Assembly (NCBI RefSeq): GCF_014489115.1
Contig: NZ_JACTAH010000003.1
Location: 1 to 64,000 of the forward strand
DNA length: 64,000 bases
Direction of reading: 5' to 3'
Source of the DNA: Thauera sedimentorum
GTDB lineage: Bacteria; Pseudomonadota; Gammaproteobacteria; Burkholderiales; Rhodocyclaceae
Part shown: positions 36,097 to 44,559 of the stretch, one piece after another
Numbering within the stretch: position 1 is the stretch's first letter
Layout: the number at the start of each line of letters is the position of its first letter
Notes under the pieces: model-generated
What the model was told of the DNA's origin: nothing
Seen by the model: only the letters and a program-made list of their open reading frames with translations
Database searches by the model: none
Program-made: the position numbers and the translations under genes

Positions 36097-37236
36097 TCAG
36101 ACGATGATGCCGCCGCCCAGGCAGACCTTGGACTCGTACACCACGACGCTCTGACCAGGGGTCAGCGCCCACTGCGGCTGGGCGAAGGCGATCTCGGCAC
36201 GCCCGTCGGCGATACGGTCGACCTCGCACGGCTGGTCGGGGGTGCGGTAGCGCGGCTTGGCGGTGTACACCCAGTGGGTGTGCGGGTCGCGCCCGGAAAT
36301 CCAGTTGAGATCGGTGGCCACCAGGCGCTCCTTGAGCAGCGCCGGATGGTCGTGGCCCTGCACCACGTAGAGCAGGTTGGCCTTCACGTCCTTGCCGGCC
36401 ACGTACCAGGCCTCGTGCTCACCGGCCTCGTCCTGGTTGCCCTTGATGCCGCCGATATGCAAACCCTTGCGCTGGCCGATGGTGTGGTACATCAGCCCCT
36501 GGTGCTCGCCCAGCACGCGGTCGTCGTCCAGGCAGCGGATCTCGCCCGGCTTGGTCGGCAGGTAGCGCATCAGGAACTCGCGGAAGGGGCGCTCGCCGAT
36601 GAAGCAGATGCCGGTCGAATCCTTCTTGGCGGCCACGTGCAGCCCAGCCTGTTCGGCGATCCTGCGCACCTCGCGCTTGTAGAGCGCGCCGAGCGGGAAC
36701 AGGGTCTTGGCCAGCTGTTCCTGGTTGAGGCGGTAGAGGAAGTAGCTCTGGTCCTTGGTGCCGTCCTCGGCCTTGAGCAGCTGGTATTCGGTGCGCCCGT
36801 CGTTGTGCCATTCGCGCACCTGGGCGTAGTGCCCGGTGGCGATGCGCTCGGCGCCCAGCTGCATGGCGTGGTCGAGGAAGCAGCGGAACTTGATCTCGGA
36901 GTTGCACAGGATGTCCGGGTTGGGCGTGCGCCCGGCCTCGTACTCGCGCAGAAAATCGGCGAACACGCGGTCCTTGTACTCGGCGCTGAAGTTCACCACT
37001 TCCAGGTCGATGCCGATCACGTCGCACACCGAGGCCACATCCACCAGGTCCTGGCGGGTGGAGCAGTAGTCCGCGTCGTCGTCGTCCTCCCAGTTCTTCA
37101 TGAACAGGCCGGTGACCTGGTAGCCCTGCTGCTTGAGCAGCAGCGCGGTCACCGAGGAATCGACGCCGCCGGACATGCCGACGACCACCTTCATGCCCTG
37201 CGCATCGGCGCCGGGCTTCACGACATTACTGGACAT
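36097..37236 (-). CDS. mnmA: tRNA-specific 2-thiouridylase MnmA
   Basis: Thiolates U34 of tRNA-Lys, -Glu and -Gln at the 2 position, using sulfur relayed by the Tus proteins. It has 379 residues. The ATP-pyrophosphatase loop GMSGGVDSS is near residues 20-28; the catalytic cysteines are in [11 protein letters not shown] (about 105) and STGICFIGE (about 205). The ATG at 37236 has GGAG 9 bases upstream and overlaps the end of the preceding gene, so translation is coupled. The order nudJ, unknown gene, mnmA resembles E. coli, where nudJ (ymfB) and mnmA are adjacent. Confidence 0.95.
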   Translation of the reverse strand: MSSNVVKPGADAQGMKVVVGMSGGVDSSVTALLLKQQGYQVTGLFMKNWEDDDDADYCSTRQDLVDVASVCDVIGIDLEVVNFSAEYKDRVFADFLREYEAGRTPNPDILCNSEIKFRCFLDHAMQLGAERIATGHYAQVREWHNDGRTEYQLLKAEDGTKDQSYFLYRLNQEQLAKTLFPLGALYKREVRRIAEQAGLHVAAKKDSTGICFIGERPFREFLMRYLPTKPGEIRCLDDDRVLGEHQGLMYHTIGQRKGLHIGGIKGNQDEAGEHEAWYVAGKDVKANLLYVVQGHDHPALLKERLVATDLNWISGRDPHTHWVYTAKPRYRTPDQPCEVDRIADGRAEIAFAQPQWALTPGQSVVVYESKVCLGGGIIV

Positions 37237-37894
37237 TCGGTCCGTCTCCATTCAACCAGTCTGCCAGCGGCAGCACCACCGCCGGCTCGCCGTTGTCGAC
37301 GAACCAGCTGTCCACCGCGAATTGCGCGCCCGGATTGCCCGGCGGTGGCGCGGGCGGGCGGGGGATGTCTGCGAGCACCTCGGGGCAGTCGCACAGGAAA
37401 AGCAGCAGCCCGACATGGTCGGGCACCTCGGCCGGCGCTGCAAGCGGCGCGGGCGGCGCGATCTCCTCGATCACCGCCGAATAATGCTGCAGGATGAAGC
37501 GGGTGCGGCGCGCCGGCGCAAGCACCTTGTGATAGCGCAGGCTGCCGCGCGTGGCGAGCAGTTCGAGCAGCGCGGTGGTATTGGTCGAGTGGTCGATGCA
37601 GTCCATACGCCCGTTCTCGCCCTGGTCGCCCAGGTTGCCGGCGCGATCCGCGCTCACCGGCGTGCGCTCGCCGGCAATGCGGTACAGGCTGCCGAGCACG
37701 CCGGCGAGCACCTCGCGCTCCTCGGCGGCGCTGCCGGCCGCGCGCAGCCGGGCATCGAGCGCATCCAGCTCGTCGCTGGCGAAACGCAGCTGCGCGCGCG
37801 CGGCGCAGCCGTAGTTGTAGCACAGGGTCACCGGCGAGGCGGCCTGCGCCGACATCGCGACCATGATCGTCAGGATGCCCAGCAGCAGCCTCAT
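37226..37894 (-). CDS. Exported protein of unknown function between nudJ and mnmA
   Basis: I do not recognise this family for certain. The 222 residues start with a Sec signal peptide (about 1-19, ending AQAA before [11 protein letters not shown]). The mature part has a cysteine pair (C25, C30), then [13 protein letters not shown], later [10 protein letters not shown] and [12 protein letters not shown] cysteine, a histidine and an aspartate in that order suggest a transglutaminase- or papain-like peptidase fold; this is inference. The ATG at 37894 overlaps the nudJ stop (ATGA), and its stop overlaps the mnmA start, so all three are coupled. A role in tRNA modification is not implied, since it is exported. 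Confidence 0.75.
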   Translation of the reverse strand: MRLLLGILTIMVAMSAQAASPVTLCYNYGCAARAQLRFASDELDALDARLRAAGSAAEEREVLAGVLGSLYRIAGERTPVSADRAGNLGDQGENGRMDCIDHSTNTTALLELLATRGSLRYHKVLAPARRTRFILQHYSAVIEEIAPPAPLAAPAEVPDHVGLLLFLCDCPEVLADIPRPPAPPPGNPGAQFAVDSWFVDNGEPAVVLPLADWLNGDGPNVQ

Positions 37895-38346
37895 GCGTCG
37901 TAATGGCGGATCAGGTCGAGGGCGTGGCGACGACCGGCCAGCCAGTCGTCCACGCACTGCATCACCAGCGGGCTGCGATGGCGCGCGCTGCAGGCGCGCA
38001 TCTCCTCGGGCGTGAGCCACAGTGCGCGCACGATGCCCACATCCAGCGCACGGCCGGGCTCCTCGCCGCTCACCCGGCCGCCGAAGGCGAAGCGCAAATA
38101 GGTGAGATCGCCCTGCGGGCGCGGCCACTGGTAGATGCCGACCAGGCACTCGGGCACGAAGTGATGCGCGGTCTCCTCCAGCGCCTCGCGCACGCTGGCG
38201 GCAAGCAGCGATTCGCCCGCCTCGAGGTGCCCGGCCGGCTGGTTGAAACGCAGCCCCTCGGCGGTCTCTTCCTCCACCAGCAGGAAGCGCCCGTCGCGCT
38301 CGATCACCGCGGCCACGGTCACATTGGGTTTCCAGTCACGCACCAT
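37891..38346 (-). CDS. nudJ: Nudix phosphatase NudJ
   Basis: Nudix hydrolase of 151 residues. The Nudix box is GHLEAGESLLAASVREALEETA (about residues 39-60), and the preceding FNQPAGHLEAGE is the NudJ signature. E. coli NudJ hydrolyses HMP-pyrophosphate and nucleoside tri- and diphosphates. The ATG at 38346 (MVRDWKPNVTV) was chosen because conservation starts there; an ATG at 38355 is in frame. It is the first of a three-gene coupled run ending with mnmA. Confidence 0.88.
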   Translation of the reverse strand: MVRDWKPNVTVAAVIERDGRFLLVEEETAEGLRFNQPAGHLEAGESLLAASVREALEETAHHFVPECLVGIYQWPRPQGDLTYLRFAFGGRVSGEEPGRALDVGIVRALWLTPEEMRACSARHRSPLVMQCVDDWLAGRRHALDLIRHYDA

Positions 38347-38485
38347 CGTCCGCATCCGGGGAAAAGCCGGAATTTTAGCGCGGATGGCGGCTGCCGCGCC
38401 CGTGGGCCGCCCCGGTGCGCACTTGCACCCTCGCGCTCAGATGCGACAATCGGCCGGCCCGAGACAAATACAACAAGGAGTTCCC

Positions 38486-39334
38486 ATGGAAGACATGAAC
38501 GGCATGCTCGCCCGGATGCAGGAAACCTGGCTGCCGGTGATCATGCAGTACGGTGGCCGCCTGCTGCTCGCCCTGCTCACCCTGGTGATCGGCTGGTGGC
38601 TGGTCGGCAAGCTGACCCGCGGCATGCTCGCCCTGCTCACGCGGCGCGGCGTGGAGCCGACGCTGCACGGCTTCCTCGGCAGCCTGCTGGGCATCGTCCT
38701 CAAGGTGCTGCTGCTGGTCAGCGTGGCCGGCATGGTGGGCGTGGAGACCACCTCCTTCATCGCCATGATCGGTGCCGCAGGCCTGGCGATCGGTCTCGCG
38801 CTGCAGGGCAGCCTGGCCAACTTCGCCGGCGGCGTGCTGATCCTGATCTTCCGCCCCTTCAAGGTCGGCGAGTACATCGAGGCCCAGGGCGTGGGCGGCA
38901 CGGTGAACCAGATCCAGATCTTCCACACCGTGCTGCTGACCCCGGACAACAAGACCGTGGTGATCCCCAACGGCAACCTGTCCAACGGCAGCGTGGTGAA
39001 TTACTCGCGCCAGGAAACCCGCCGGGTGGACCTGAACATGGGCATCGCCTACGACGACGACGTGAAGCTCGCGCGCAGCATCCTGCTCGAACTCGCGCAC
39101 GAGGACCCGCGCGTGCTGAAGGACCCCGAGCCGGTTGTGTGGCTGGCCTCGCTGGGCGACAGCTCGGTGAATCTGTCGCTGCGCATGTGGACCAGCACTG
39201 CGGACTTCTGGCCGACCTTCTTCGAGCTGCAGGAGCTGGCCAAGGAACGCTTCGACGCGGCCGGCCTGACCATCCCCTTCCCGCAGCGCACGCTGCACGT
39301 GGTTCAGGGCCAGACGCTGGCCGCCGCGGACTGA
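38486..39334 (+). CDS. mscS: Small-conductance mechanosensitive channel MscS
   Basis: Inner-membrane channel that opens on hypo-osmotic shock; 282 residues, near the E. coli length. Three transmembrane segments lie in the first 110 residues. The pore helix AIGLALQGSLANFAGGV (about 95-111) has the alanine/glycine packing typical of MscS, followed by a soluble beta domain starting at RPFKVGEYIE and a C-terminal vestibule domain. The ATG at 38486 has AAGGAG 8 bases upstream. It is divergent from nudJ across 139 bases. Confidence 0.95.
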   Translation: MEDMNGMLARMQETWLPVIMQYGGRLLLALLTLVIGWWLVGKLTRGMLALLTRRGVEPTLHGFLGSLLGIVLKVLLLVSVAGMVGVETTSFIAMIGAAGLAIGLALQGSLANFAGGVLILIFRPFKVGEYIEAQGVGGTVNQIQIFHTVLLTPDNKTVVIPNGNLSNGSVVNYSRQETRRVDLNMGIAYDDDVKLARSILLELAHEDPRVLKDPEPVVWLASLGDSSVNLSLRMWTSTADFWPTFFELQELAKERFDAAGLTIPFPQRTLHVVQGQTLAAAD

Positions 39335-39394
39335 GGGGCAGCACCTCGCGCGCGGCCCGGTCGCCGGCACCCGTCCGGCGCCCGGGCTTTGCGT

Positions 39395-39400
39395 TAGAAT
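39395..39400 (+). promoter_or_regulatory. Possible -10 element of ilvE
   Basis: TAGAAT at 39395-39400, 65 bases upstream of the ilvE start, in an otherwise GC-rich gap. No good -35 is seen at the expected distance, so this is a weak call. Confidence 0.3.
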
Positions 39401-39464
39401 TGCGCGGTTATGCCCGCCGGCCGGCGGGCGATCCGCACAACCCAACACGCTGGAGATTCACATC

Positions 39465-40385
39465 ATGTCGATGGCAGACCGCGACGGTTTCATTTGGCAA
39501 GACGGCAAGCTCGTACCGTGGCGCGAAGCCACCACCCACGTGCTGACCCACTCCCTGCACTACGGCCTGGCCGTGTTCGAGGGCGTACGCGCGTACAACA
39601 CCGCCAAGGGCACCGCGATCTTCCGTCTGGCCGAGCACACCCAGCGCCTGATCAATTCGGCCAAGATCTACATGATGGAGATCCCCTACAGCAAGGAAGA
39701 GCTGATGGAGGCGCAGAAGGAAGTGGTGCGCGCCAACAAGCTGGAATCCTGCTACCTGCGGCCGCTGGCCTTCTACGGCTCGGAGAAGATGGGCATCTCC
39801 ACCGTCGGCGCCACCGTGCACGTGGCCATCGCCGCCTGGCCGTGGGGCGCCTACCTGGGCGAGGAAGGCCTGGAGAAGGGCATCCGGGTGAAGACTTCGT
39901 CCTACACCCGCCACCATGTGAACTCCACCATGCCGCGCGCCAAGGTGGCCGCCACCTACCCGAACTCCATTCTCGCCAACCTGGAAGTCACCAAGCACGG
40001 CTACGACGAGGCCCTGCTGCTGGACAACCAGGGCTTCGTCGCCGAAGGCGCCGGCGAGAACCTGTTCATCATCAAGGACGGCAAGATCTTCGAACCCGAG
40101 ATCGCCTCCGCGCTAACCGGCATCACCCGCGACTCGGTGATCCAGATCGCCCGCGAGTTCGGCATGGACGTGCAGGCCAAGCGCATCACCCGCGACGACA
40201 TCTACCTGGCCGACGAAGCCTTCTTCACCGGCACCGCCGCCGAAGTGACGCCGATCCGCGAGCTGGACGACCGCATCATCGGCGAAGGCAAGCGCGGCCC
40301 GATCACCACCAGGATCCAGGCGCGCTTCTTCGACGTGGTCAACGGCCGCGCGCCGGAATACGACCACTGGCTGGCCTACGTCTGA
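39465..40385 (+). CDS. ilvE: Branched-chain amino acid aminotransferase
   Basis: PLP-dependent class IV aminotransferase, last step of valine, isoleucine and leucine synthesis (and first step of their breakdown); 306 residues, full length. The N-terminal HSLHYGLAVFEGVRAY and the C-terminal GTAAEVTPI segments are family signatures. The PLP lysine is in the PRAKVAATYPNS context (about 160). The ATG at 39465 is used. It is followed by a small zinc-finger gene after 12 bases. A possible -10 sequence TAGAAT is 65 bases upstream. Confidence 0.95.
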   Translation: MSMADRDGFIWQDGKLVPWREATTHVLTHSLHYGLAVFEGVRAYNTAKGTAIFRLAEHTQRLINSAKIYMMEIPYSKEELMEAQKEVVRANKLESCYLRPLAFYGSEKMGISTVGATVHVAIAAWPWGAYLGEEGLEKGIRVKTSSYTRHHVNSTMPRAKVAATYPNSILANLEVTKHGYDEALLLDNQGFVAEGAGENLFIIKDGKIFEPEIASALTGITRDSVIQIAREFGMDVQAKRITRDDIYLADEAFFTGTAAEVTPIRELDDRIIGEGKRGPITTRIQARFFDVVNGRAPEYDHWLAYV

Positions 40386-40397
40386 AAGAGGTCCCTC

Positions 40398-40598
40398 ATG
40401 GCTGAAAACACCAACAAGAGCGAAGCGGTGCAGGTCACCGCAGCCGACCTGCCGCTGCACTGCCCGCAACCGGGCGCACCGCTGTGGGCGCGCCATCCGC
40501 GCGTGTTCCTCGACGTACTGAAGGACGGCGAGGCCACTTGCCCCTACTGCAGCGCGCATTACGTGTTCACCGGCGAGCGCCCCAAGGGCCACCACTGA
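40398..40598 (+). CDS. zf-CHCC zinc-finger protein
   Basis: Small protein of 66 residues with a CHCC zinc site: C22 and H33 in the first half, C48 and C51 (TCPYC) near the end. The family includes the NDUFS6 subunit of mitochondrial complex I. Bacterial members are stand-alone; their role is not settled. GAGG lies upstream of the ATG. It is 12 bases downstream of ilvE and probably co-transcribed. Confidence 0.88.
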   Translation: MAENTNKSEAVQVTAADLPLHCPQPGAPLWARHPRVFLDVLKDGEATCPYCSAHYVFTGERPKGHH

Positions 40599-40614
40599 GC
40601 CCGAGTGGATCGAG

Positions 40615-40638
40615 GACGGGGGCGGCGACGCCCCCGTC
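40615..40638 (+). terminator. GNRA-loop hairpin after the zinc-finger gene
   Basis: A perfect 10-bp stem (GACGGGGGCG with CGCCCCCGTC) closed by a GCGA loop, 17 bases past the zinc-finger stop. There is no T-run, so it is more likely an mRNA-stabilising or attenuating structure than a strong terminator. Confidence 0.45.
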
Positions 40639-40666
40639 TGCATTGCAGCCAAGGAGCCCGAGCGCC

Positions 40667-41098
40667 GTGAGCAAACCCATCTTCACTTCCGCCGCGGATG
40701 TAGAGGCCGCGTTCTACGACGCGCTGGCCCGTTCCGACCTGGACGCGATGATGGCCGTGTGGTCGGAAGACGAGGAAGTCGTCTGCGTACACCCCGGCGG
40801 CCCGCGCCTCACCGGGCTGGCGGAAGTGCGCGAATCCTGGCGCCAGCTGTTCGCCGCCGGCACCCGGCTGATCGTGCGCACCTCACACCAGACGGTGAGC
40901 GCCAGCATGATGCTGACCGTGCATAACGTGCTCGAGCACGTCGCGGTCGAAGGCGACGACCGCCTGCAGACGCCCATGGTCGCCACCAATGTCTACACCC
41001 GCGGCGCGGTGGGCTGGCGCATGGTCATGCACCACGCCTCGCCCCTGCCCGACCTGGCCGAGCTCGTCGGACAGGACACCCCGCACGTGGTGCATTGA
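40667..41098 (+). CDS. SnoaL/NTF2-like protein
   Basis: Cone-fold protein of 143 residues of the SnoaL/DUF4440 type, cytoplasmic. DVEAAFYDALARSDLDAMMAVWSEDEEV at the start, VHPGGPRLTG and a C-terminal TNVYTRGAVGWRMVMHHASP are the family features. The GTG at 40667 is chosen because AAGGAG lies 10 bases upstream, and no closer ATG fits. Function of this branch is unknown; some relatives are hydrolases or cofactor-binding subunits. The YheT hydrolase start overlaps its stop (TTGA). Confidence 0.82.
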   Translation: MSKPIFTSAADVEAAFYDALARSDLDAMMAVWSEDEEVVCVHPGGPRLTGLAEVRESWRQLFAAGTRLIVRTSHQTVSASMMLTVHNVLEHVAVEGDDRLQTPMVATNVYTRGAVGWRMVMHHASPLPDLAELVGQDTPHVVH

Positions 41099-42057
41099 GC
41101 CCCTTCCAGTCGCCCGCCTGGCTGCCGGGCGGCCATGCGCAGACCATCTGGCCGTTGGCCCGCAAGGGCACGCTTCCGCCGCTGCGGCGCGAGCGCTGGA
41201 ACACCCCGGACGGCGATTTCATCGACCTCGACTGGCTGGCCCGCAGCACGGATGCCGCACGTCCGCTGGTGGTGCTGTTCCACGGCCTGGAGGGCAGCAG
41301 CGGCTCGCACTACGCCCGCGCCCTGCTGCGCGCGCTGGCGGTGCGCGGCTGGCGCGGGGTGGTGCCGCATTTCCGCGGCTGCTCGGGCGAAGCCAACCGC
41401 CTGGCGCGCGCCTACCACTCCGGCGACAGCACCGAGATCGACTGGATCCTGCGCCGCCTCGCCCCGTTGGCCGGCGGCGCGCCGCTGTTCGCCGCAGGCG
41501 TGTCGCTCGGCGGCAACGCGCTGCTGAAGTGGCTGGGCGAACGCGAGCATGAGGCCGGCACCCTGCTGGCCGGCGCGGCGGCCATCTGCCCGCCGCTCGA
41601 CCTGACCATCTCCGGCCACGCGCTGGGCCGGGGCTTCAACCGCCTCTACAGCGCGCACTTTCTCCTCACCTTGCGCGCCAAGGCCCTCGCCAAGCATGCC
41701 CGCGACCCCGGGCTGTTCGACGCCACCCGGGTGCGTCGCGCACGCAGCCTGTACGAATTCGACGACGCCTACACCGGCCCGGTGCATGGCTTCGCCGGTG
41801 CCGACGACTACTGGCGGCGCGCCTCGAGCAAACCCTGGCTGCGCGCCATCCGCGTGCCCACCCTGTTGCTCAACGCCGCCAACGACCCCTTCGTACCGCG
41901 GGCCGCCCTGCCCCGGCCGGCGGAGCTCGCCGCGGCAGTGCGCTTCGAGTGCCCGCCGCACGGCGGCCACGTCGGCTTTCTCGGCGGCGCCTTCCCCGGC
42001 CACATCGGCTGGCTGCCCGAACGTCTGCTGCAACACTTCGACACCCTTTCGCGCTGA
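41095..42057 (+). CDS. YheT family alpha/beta hydrolase
   Basis: Serine hydrolase of 320 residues, cytoplasmic, close to E. coli YheT. The nucleophile is the serine of GVSLGGNA (about residue 144), with the acid in NAANDPF (about 263) and the histidine in PPHGGHVGFLGG (about 290). The FHGLEGSSGSHYA oxyanion segment and RGCSGEANR are YheT signatures. The start is a TTG at 41095 overlapping the previous stop, as no ATG or GTG fits. The physiological ester or lipid substrate is unknown. Confidence 0.9.
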   Translation: MSPFQSPAWLPGGHAQTIWPLARKGTLPPLRRERWNTPDGDFIDLDWLARSTDAARPLVVLFHGLEGSSGSHYARALLRALAVRGWRGVVPHFRGCSGEANRLARAYHSGDSTEIDWILRRLAPLAGGAPLFAAGVSLGGNALLKWLGEREHEAGTLLAGAAAICPPLDLTISGHALGRGFNRLYSAHFLLTLRAKALAKHARDPGLFDATRVRRARSLYEFDDAYTGPVHGFAGADDYWRRASSKPWLRAIRVPTLLLNAANDPFVPRAALPRPAELAAAVRFECPPHGGHVGFLGGAFPGHIGWLPERLLQHFDTLSR

Positions 42058-42096
42058 AAACCGCGCCATTGCGCACGCCCGTGCACCGTTTCCCGG

Positions 42097-42125
42097 TTCA
42101 ATCGGCCGGCGCGCTCTGGGATAAT
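42097..42125 (+). promoter_or_regulatory. Probable promoter of the phosphomannomutase gene
   Basis: TTCAAT (42097-42102) and GATAAT (42120-42125) are separated by 17 bases, and the ATG follows 37 bases later. The -35 matches only 3 of 6, so this is moderate evidence. Confidence 0.45.
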
Positions 42126-42161
42126 GCTGCGTTGCACCGACCAATCCCCCACGGACCGCTC

Positions 42162-43550
42162 ATGACCTCGCCCTACCCGCTGCCCGCCCCGGAAATCTTC
42201 AAGGCTTATGACATCCGCGGCATCGTCGACACCACCCTGACCAGCGAGGCGGTGCGCGCCATCGGCCACGCGCTGGGTTCCGAAGCGGTGGCGCGCGGCC
42301 AGCGCGAGATCGCCATCGGGCGCGACGGCCGCCTGTCCGGCCCGGCACTGGCGGGCGCCCTGGCCGACGGCATCCGCGCGGCCGGCGTGGACGTGGTCGA
42401 TATCGGCTGCGTGCCCACCCCGCTGAGCTATTTCGCCGCCTTCGAACTGGGCACGGCTTCCTGCGTCAGCGTCACCGGCAGCCACAACCCGCCGGACTAC
42501 AACGGCCTCAAGATGGTGCTCGGCGGCCATACCCTGTTCGGCGAACAGATCCAGGCCCTGCGCCAGCGGCTGGCCGACAACGATCTCGCCCACGGCGCCG
42601 GCCGCCTGCGCCAGGCCGACGTGCAGGCTGCCTACCTCGAGCGCGTGTGCGGCGACATCAAGCTCGCCCGGCCGATGAAGGTGGTGGTCGATTGCGGCAA
42701 CGGCATCGCCGGTGGCATCGCCCCGGAACTCTTCCGCCGCCTGGGCTGCGAGGTGATCGAGCTGTTCTGCGAGGCGGATGGCAGCTTCCCCAACCACCAC
42801 CCGGACCCCTCACGCCCGGAGAACCTGCAGGACGTGATCCGCGTGCTGCGCGAGACCGATGCCGAGCTGGGCCTGGCCTTCGACGGCGACGGCGACCGCC
42901 TGGGCGTGGTCACCAAGGACGGCCAGATCATCTATCCCGACCGCCAGCTGATGCTGTTCGCCGCCGACGTGCTCTCCCGCGTGGCGGGCGGCGAGATCAT
43001 CTACGACGTGAAATGCACCCGCAACCTGGCCGGCTGGATCCGCCAGCACGGCGGCAAGCCGCTGATGTGGAACACCGGCCACGCGCTGGTCAAGGCCAAG
43101 CTCAAGGAGACCGGCGCCCCGCTGGCCGGCGAGATGAGCGGCCACGTGTTCTTCAAGGAGCGCTGGTTCGGCTTCGACGACGGCCTGTACACCGGCGCCC
43201 GCCTGCTGGAGATCCTCTCCCGCCACGCCGACCCCAGCGCGGTGCTCAACGCCCTGCCGGACGCGGTGAGTACGCCGGAGCTGAACATCCGCATGAACGA
43301 AGGCGAACCCTTCGAGCTGGTGCGCCGCCTGCGCGAACAGGCGCGCTTCGAGGGCGCGGACGAGGTGATCACCATCGACGGCGTGCGCGTGGAGTACCCA
43401 CAGGGCTTCGGCCTGGCGCGTCCGTCGAACACCACGCCGGTGGTCGTGCTGCGCTTCGAGGCCGACAGCGCCGAGGCGCTGGCGCGCATCCAGGCGGACT
43501 TCCGCCGCGCCATCGAGGGTGTCTGGCCGGGCGTCGCGCTGCCGTACTGA
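42162..43550 (+). CDS. Phosphomannomutase/phosphoglucomutase (AlgC type)
   Basis: Interconverts mannose-6-P and mannose-1-P (and the glucose forms) for surface polysaccharide synthesis; 462 residues, cytoplasmic. The phosphoserine loop is TGSHNPPDYNG (about 104-114). The metal-binding loop DGDGDRLG is near 244-251, sugar specificity GEMSGHVFF near 325, and the phosphate-binding RPSNTTP near the C-terminus (about 422). The AlgC name is not used as a symbol, because AlgC and ManB cannot be told apart here. The ATG at 42162 has no strong ribosome site. Confidence 0.93.
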   Translation: MTSPYPLPAPEIFKAYDIRGIVDTTLTSEAVRAIGHALGSEAVARGQREIAIGRDGRLSGPALAGALADGIRAAGVDVVDIGCVPTPLSYFAAFELGTASCVSVTGSHNPPDYNGLKMVLGGHTLFGEQIQALRQRLADNDLAHGAGRLRQADVQAAYLERVCGDIKLARPMKVVVDCGNGIAGGIAPELFRRLGCEVIELFCEADGSFPNHHPDPSRPENLQDVIRVLRETDAELGLAFDGDGDRLGVVTKDGQIIYPDRQLMLFAADVLSRVAGGEIIYDVKCTRNLAGWIRQHGGKPLMWNTGHALVKAKLKETGAPLAGEMSGHVFFKERWFGFDDGLYTGARLLEILSRHADPSAVLNALPDAVSTPELNIRMNEGEPFELVRRLREQARFEGADEVITIDGVRVEYPQGFGLARPSNTTPVVVLRFEADSAEALARIQADFRRAIEGVWPGVALPY

Positions 43551-43668
43551 TCGCTGCCGTCCCGCTACGCGGAACGGGGTGTCCGCATCCCGTCCGCGTA
43601 CCCGGTTGGCCTAAGCCGGCGTGGTAAAGTACGGGTTTTCCACAATCACAACAAGAAAGCCTCCCCAC

Positions 43669-44532
43669 ATGCGCACGATCGACGAAAGCCGGCTGGAACA
43701 GACCCTCCGCGGCATCAACATTCCCGCCTGTCCCGCCGTTCTGGGCGAACTGATGGGCGAGCTGCGCAAGCCGCTGACCAACGGCAAGCGCGTCGCCCAG
43801 CTGATCGGCGAAGACGTCGGGCTGGCCTCGGTGGTGGTGCGCTCGGCCAACTCCCCGCTGTTCGGCACCCGGCGGCAGATCGCCTCGGTGGACGAGGCCA
43901 CCCGCCTGCTCGGTTTCGGCATGCTGACCAGCCTGGTGCAGGAGGCGCTGCTGCGCAGCGCCGTAGCCACCCGCGACGCCTCGCTGGAGCGCTTCTGGGA
44001 CAGCTCGCGCTACACCGCATCGGCCAGCGCCCAGCTGGCGCGCATCGTCGGCGGCACCCGCCCGGAAACCGCCTACACCTTCGGGCTGTTCCGCGACTGC
44101 GGCATCCCGCTGCTGGTCCAGCGCTTTCCCGACTACAAGCAGATCCTGCGCGCCGCCAACCAGGCTACCGACCGCTGGTTCACCGACGTCGAGGACGAGG
44201 CGCTCAACACCAACCATGCGGTGATCGGCTACCTGCTGGCACGCTCCTGGGGGCTGGCGGACACGGTCAGCCAGGGCATCCTGATGCACCACGACTACTC
44301 GATCTTCGCCGATCCGGCCGGGCTGGAGGTCGAGTCATGCACCCTGGTGGCGATCAACGTCATTGCGGAACACGTGGTCGGCACCCACCTGCGCACCGTG
44401 CAGGATGCCGAATGGGGCAAGGGACGCGAGCCGATCGCGCGCTTCCTCGGCTACACGCCGACCGAAATGGACGACATCGCCGACGACCTGCTGTACTGGC
44501 TGGACGAGCAGAAGAACCAGGAAGCCGCCTGA
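43669..44532 (+). CDS. HDOD domain protein
   Basis: HDOD-domain regulator of 287 residues, cytoplasmic. The domain starts with LRGINIPACPAVLGELMGEL and has ISxD-like DVGLASVVVRSANSPLFG and the HHDYS pattern. HDOD proteins lack the catalytic HD pair of true phosphodiesterases and act as adaptors in signalling (motility, biofilm, nitrogen). It lies next to a convergent diguanylate cyclase gene. Linking the two is plausible but unproven. Confidence 0.88.
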   Translation: MRTIDESRLEQTLRGINIPACPAVLGELMGELRKPLTNGKRVAQLIGEDVGLASVVVRSANSPLFGTRRQIASVDEATRLLGFGMLTSLVQEALLRSAVATRDASLERFWDSSRYTASASAQLARIVGGTRPETAYTFGLFRDCGIPLLVQRFPDYKQILRAANQATDRWFTDVEDEALNTNHAVIGYLLARSWGLADTVSQGILMHHDYSIFADPAGLEVESCTLVAINVIAEHVVGTHLRTVQDAEWGKGREPIARFLGYTPTEMDDIADDLLYWLDEQKNQEAA

Positions 44533-44559
44533 GGCCGCTAGCGGGCGACGCCTGCGCGC

